From contig JBBBWG010014112.1 in NCBI GenBank assembly GCA_037176905.1, positions 20,051 to 84,050 on the forward strand: DNA of 64,000 nt. The letters are read 5' to 3'. Made by a program: the position numbers and the translations under genes. The stretch's first letter is position 1. Every line of letters begins with the position of its first letter. The notes under the pieces are model-generated. The model was given only the letters and a program-made list of their open reading frames with translations. It was not told where the DNA came from and made no database searches. Below are positions 60,151-64,000 of the stretch, one piece after another. The DNA is from Azolla pinnata. Taxonomy: Eukaryota; Streptophyta; Polypodiopsida; Salviniales; Salviniaceae.

Positions 60151-63100
60151 GGGGGGAAATATCCCACATTGTAAGACACTCTCCTCCTTGGGCTATAAAA
60201 GGAAGGGGGGGTCTCTTATAAAAGGGTTGCCTATTTTGAGTGTGAAAGGTATACCACTTAGGTTGAGGGTTTCTTCTAGGGTTTCATCTTCATCTTCTTC
60301 TTAGTCGGTTAGGGATGATTAACAAAACTTTATCCACATTCCACCCCAATTATGTCTAGATACATCGTCAGGCAAAGTACGATAAGTACTCTAAACTAGT
60401 CTCTGTGCTCATGGAAGCACAAGGAGAGGACGAGACACTTGTCGAGAATCATACGTCTCGACCCACTGAAAGCCTAGCTGCACCTGCAGTTCATGCTAGC
60501 TCATTCAAGGGGAAGAACCAAGAACACGGAAATGGCTCTTGGAAGAATGGTTGAAAGATCAAATGAACATTCTTTAAGAAGAAAGGAAGAACTCAAAATA
60601 AGAAGCTTAAGAAGAGCTCTACCTCTAGCGGTGAATATGGAAAACAAGATCAGGTTTGCTTCAAATGTGGCACAAAGGGACATTGGTCTCGTATATGTCG
60701 CACACCCAAATACCTCGTTGAATTATATCAAGAGAAGCATAGGAAGAACAAGCTTTCAGTAGAACATGAGTCACAATTTACCCGCGAGACCTTGAACTCG
60801 GGGGAGGATATGGACGCCATGAACATCGACAAAAAGGTCAAAGAGAAGGCACAGGACACCGAAATGAAACTCCCAAAGGAGATTGCTGATAATGATCTCC
60901 TTGGGCTTGATAATTATATTCTCGGGCTTGATGACAATGATATTTTTGCAGAAGAGCTCTATGGGGACATTATATAAGCGTTTTAATCTTAGCTTTCTTA
61001 GACTATACATTAGCATAAATTTAGAACAATTAATAAAGTGTGCATTTGATTTGTGTTCTTAGAAGAACAATTATATAAGCTCTTTTATCTTAATAATAAC
61101 TTGAAGTCTATTTCAACACATTGATATATTCTCAGTTTATGGTCTATATTAACATTTATCTTTACTACAAACTTGAATAGTTGGTAAGAGTTAAATGTTT
61201 TATGATAGAACGGTGTGAAATACTATGGCAATGGAAGAGGAGATGTGTCTAGTAGATAGTTGCACCACAAACACTATATTTAGAGACACTCGATATTTCC
61301 AGACTTTAAAGAAACGAACTGGAAATATAACTACCATTGCAGGAAGCAATGCGAATATTGTGGGAATCGGGAAAGCCATTATAGTTCTCCCGCGTGGTAC
61401 TAAGATCATCATAGAAGATGCTCTTTTATACCCTGAGTCTAGTCGCACTCTATTAAGCTTTAAAGATATCCGTACTAATGGTTATCATATAGAAACAAAA
61501 AATGAGAATGGTCTAGAATACCTTCTCATAACGAAATTAGATGGAAATAAAAAGACTGTTATTGAGAGGCTCCCTTCTATGAAATCTGGCTTGTACTACA
61601 CTCATATAAAACTCGAAAATGTTGTTATGAAAACGATATTTAAGAATCTAGAGTCATATAGAATATGGCATGACAGGTTAGGGCATCCAAGTTTGGGGAT
61701 GATCAGAAGAATCATATCCCACTCAAATGGCCATAATTTAAAAACTAAGGATTTTCCTAATGAAGAAGACTTTGTTTCCGCTGATTGTGCAAAAGGAAAA
61801 TTAATCTTTAGACCCTCTTATTTGAAGGTGAAAGAAGAATCACCAGTATTCTTAGAAAGAATACATGGAGACATATGTGGACCTATCAATCCAATGTCTG
61901 TACCATTTTGGTACTTTATGGTGTTAATTGATGCATCAACTAGATGGAGCACTGTCTGCTTACTATCTATAAGAAACCACGCTTTTGCGTGACTAATTTC
62001 CCAAATAATCCAATTAAGGGCTAACTTCCCAGATAATCGCATTCAATGCATTAGAATGGATAATGCCAAAGAATTTTCCTCGAAGGTATTCAACGATTAT
62101 TGTATGGCATTGGGAATTAAAGTAGAACATTCAGTACCATATGTCCACACTCAAAATGGTCTCGCATAATCATTAATTAAGAGGATAAAGCTTATCGCTA
62201 GGCCATTACTATTAAATAACAATTTACCCACTACATGTTGGGGACATGTTGTCTTGCATGCTGCAACATTACTTCAGATCAAACCTACTGCATATAATGT
62301 TGTATCCCCTCTACAACTTTTGCGTGGACAAGAACCAAATATTTCCCATCTACGAAAATTTGGATGTACTGTATACATCCCAATACCACCACCTCAGCGT
62401 ATGTCAATGGGACCTCATAGAAAATTAGGAATCTATGTAGGTTTTGAATCTCCATCTATAATTAAATATTTGGAACCGTTGATAGGTGACCTTCATACAG
62501 CTCGCTACGCTGATAGTATACTTAATGAAGAACATTTCCCGGCATTAGGGGGGAGGAAAGTACTTGAAAAAGATCGAATGCCGAGAAACTGAGTGGGAAA
62601 CTAAAGATTTCCTACATTTAGATCCACGTACAAAAGAATTTGATCAAGAAATTCATAATATAATTGATTTGCAAAGAATTACAAACAACCTACTAGAAGC
62701 CTTCCCTAATCAGAAAGGGATCATGAAGTCCCATATACTTGCTGTAAATGCACCAGAAAGGGTAGAAATACCTCATAACGAAGAGGAACCGGTTTTCAAA
62801 TTAATTTCTACCTCAACCCCAACTCTTAGAAAGAGGGGGACGACATCGGCAGCAGATACCTAAACTAAAGTTTCTAGGAGACGTCCGATGAAACAGAAAA
62901 TTGGGCTAAATATGTCAGTATTAGAGAATAGTGAAGGAATTCATGAAAAATCTAGTGAGAATGCGCGCACAATTGTTACTCATACTGGGATACCGGAAAT
63001 TCCTGACATAAACATTGTAGGAAATGATGAAGATCAGGAAAGTGAAAGAATTGAGAAAATATCCACTAATTATTTGAATACAGGTGAAACATATAATAGA

Positions 63101-63404
63101 AAGACTACTATTGTCGACATATACTTTGCCGAAAAGATCACGAAAATCATTGATCTAGATCCAGAACGAAAGTCCATGGCAGAATGCAAACAACGTTCAA
63201 ATTGGATCAAATGGAAAGAAGCAATAAAGGCAGAGTTAACCTCGCTTAATAAAAGAAAAGTATTCGTTCCTATAGGCCGTACCCCTAAAGGGATATTCCC
63301 TGTTGGATATAAATGGGTGTTTGTCCGAAAACGGGATGAGAACAACACAAAGCGAGGGTAGTAGCACAAAGGTTTATGTTGTCGTGCCAGGAAATTCACA
63401 CGGT
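60150..63404 (+). pseudogene. Decayed Ty1/copia retrotransposon: gag zinc knuckle, protease, integrase, start of reverse transcriptase
   Basis: A TATA-like CTATAAAAGG at about 60198 follows CCCACATTGTAAGACACTC, typical of copia LTR promoters. After it, gag resumes only in its C-terminal part (from about 60375), with a CCHC knuckle (CFKCGTKGHWSRIC, about 60660-60700), so the gag N-terminal domain is missing. A protease/gag-pre-integrase frame runs 61225-61992 (CLVDSCTTNTIF; IWHDRLGHPSLGMI; integrase start FLERIHGDICGPI). The integrase continues past stops at about 61990 and 62167 (RMDNAKEF, HTQNG). After further breaks (about 62565-62590, 62861) the reverse transcriptase N-terminus appears (WIKWKEAIKAEL, FPVGYKWVFVRKRDEN) and stops abruptly near 63400. 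Inactive. Confidence 0.85.
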
Positions 63405-63930
63405 TTGAAAGTGGATGTCGTGTGCTGTTTTGCCAGAGGTCGCGCTGGGAGCAAAAAGAAGAATGTCCCACATATAGATGATGCAAAGAAATGAAGCAGT
63501 ATATAACGAAACGCCAAACCTTTTTTTTTTAGTTTGCGATCGTGGGCTGTTACATAGTTCGTTGAACAGTTGACCATGTTCGCGTTCACACTTTGTTGTG
63601 CTGAATGGAACTAGCCGAACGTGTTCACTCTTAGACAAAAGAGGCGACCAAGATAGGTTTTTTCGCAAATAGTTTTTTTTTTCCTGCGTTTTTTTTCCTA
63701 ACGTTGTTTTTCCTCCTGCGTTTTTTCACTATGACGACCCACTCCACAGCCTATATAAGGAGTGGCGGACATAGGGGGGAGGCTTGTGGAATCAAAGGGC
63801 TTAGCTTGTAATAAAAATCTCTACAGATTATAATCGGATTATTCGGTATTCAAATCAATTAGTTTCCCTTACTTGTTGTTATTCTGATATCTGAATATTC
63901 ATAACAATTCCGTTTCTCGCCAGTCCGTCA
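63405..63930 (+). mobile_element. LTR-like segment interrupting the copia element
   Basis: Copia coding similarity ends after QEIHTV near 63405. The following DNA has no coding similarity but has LTR-like layout: a T-rich U3-like part, TATA-like CCTATATAAGG at about 63751, a polyadenylation-like AATAAAA at about 63811, and a leader-like stretch with GGTTCAAATCCCC near 63946. A solo LTR or the 5' LTR of another element is likely. The borders are not defined because the window ends. Confidence 0.5.
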
Positions 63931-64000
63931 CTCTGGTTTCCTCTGGTTCAAATCCCCGGTGGATCTGCCTCTGCTTTCACGCATCCTTGTCGATTATCGC

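Noticed and set aside
63928-63970. GGTTCAAATCCCC, a box B-like word near the right edge
   Set aside because: No matching box A at tRNA spacing upstream and no cloverleaf by eye; more likely part of an LTR leader.
1-64000. CRISPR arrays, operons, bacterial-type signals
   Set aside because: The window is plant nuclear DNA; the tandem arrays are microsatellites or satellites without CRISPR repeat-spacer structure.

Overview
This is a nuclear window from a land plant. Protein-coding genes are split by AT-rich introns, and long stretches are intergenic and repeat-rich. A PLS-class pentatricopeptide (PPR) gene at 38.9-40.6 kb uses wording I associate with leptosporangiate ferns (Ceratopteris/Adiantum-like). 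I therefore favour a fern at moderate confidence, but the sequence does not prove it. Very GC-rich exons in the receptor kinase gene and abundant trinucleotide expansions are also notable.

Layout: (1) 18-6140, minus: sucrose synthase, 14 in-phase exons, with the last exon off the left edge. (2) 6.2-7.7 kb: its upstream region, with minisatellites, a cluster of ACGT-core elements, and telomere-like TTAGGG arrays in a tandem duplication. (3) 7.7-17.2 kb: AT-rich DNA without a recognisable gene. (4) 17264-22135, minus: a complete class I phosphatidylinositol transfer protein (10 exons, 270 residues), including an 8-nt microexon. (5) 24330-36348, minus: nucleoporin Nup160. (6) 38904-40601 (possibly from 41338), minus: PPR protein. 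(7) 44.2-48.8 kb, plus: a WAK-like receptor kinase with microsatellite-derived coding insertions. (8) 49616-53067, minus: a pectin methylesterase. (9) 53.2-64 kb: repeat territory, with tRNA-like repeats, a 52-bp satellite whose units are palindromic, two decayed Ty1/copia elements head to head, and an LTR-like segment cutting the second one.

The genes do not form an operon-like unit. The nearest thematic link is carbohydrate and cell-wall biology (sucrose synthase, a cell-wall receptor kinase, pectinesterase), which is probably coincidental. The most interesting unexplained structures are a local family of non-autonomous elements with terminal inverted repeats in 42.8-52.4 kb (two copies inside introns), the regular palindromic satellite at 56.6-57.0 kb, and telomere-like blocks just upstream of three separate genes. 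I saw no clear evidence of a wholly new enzymatic system. Exon borders were derived by hand from phase-compatible splice sites and family conservation, and RNA data would be needed to confirm them.
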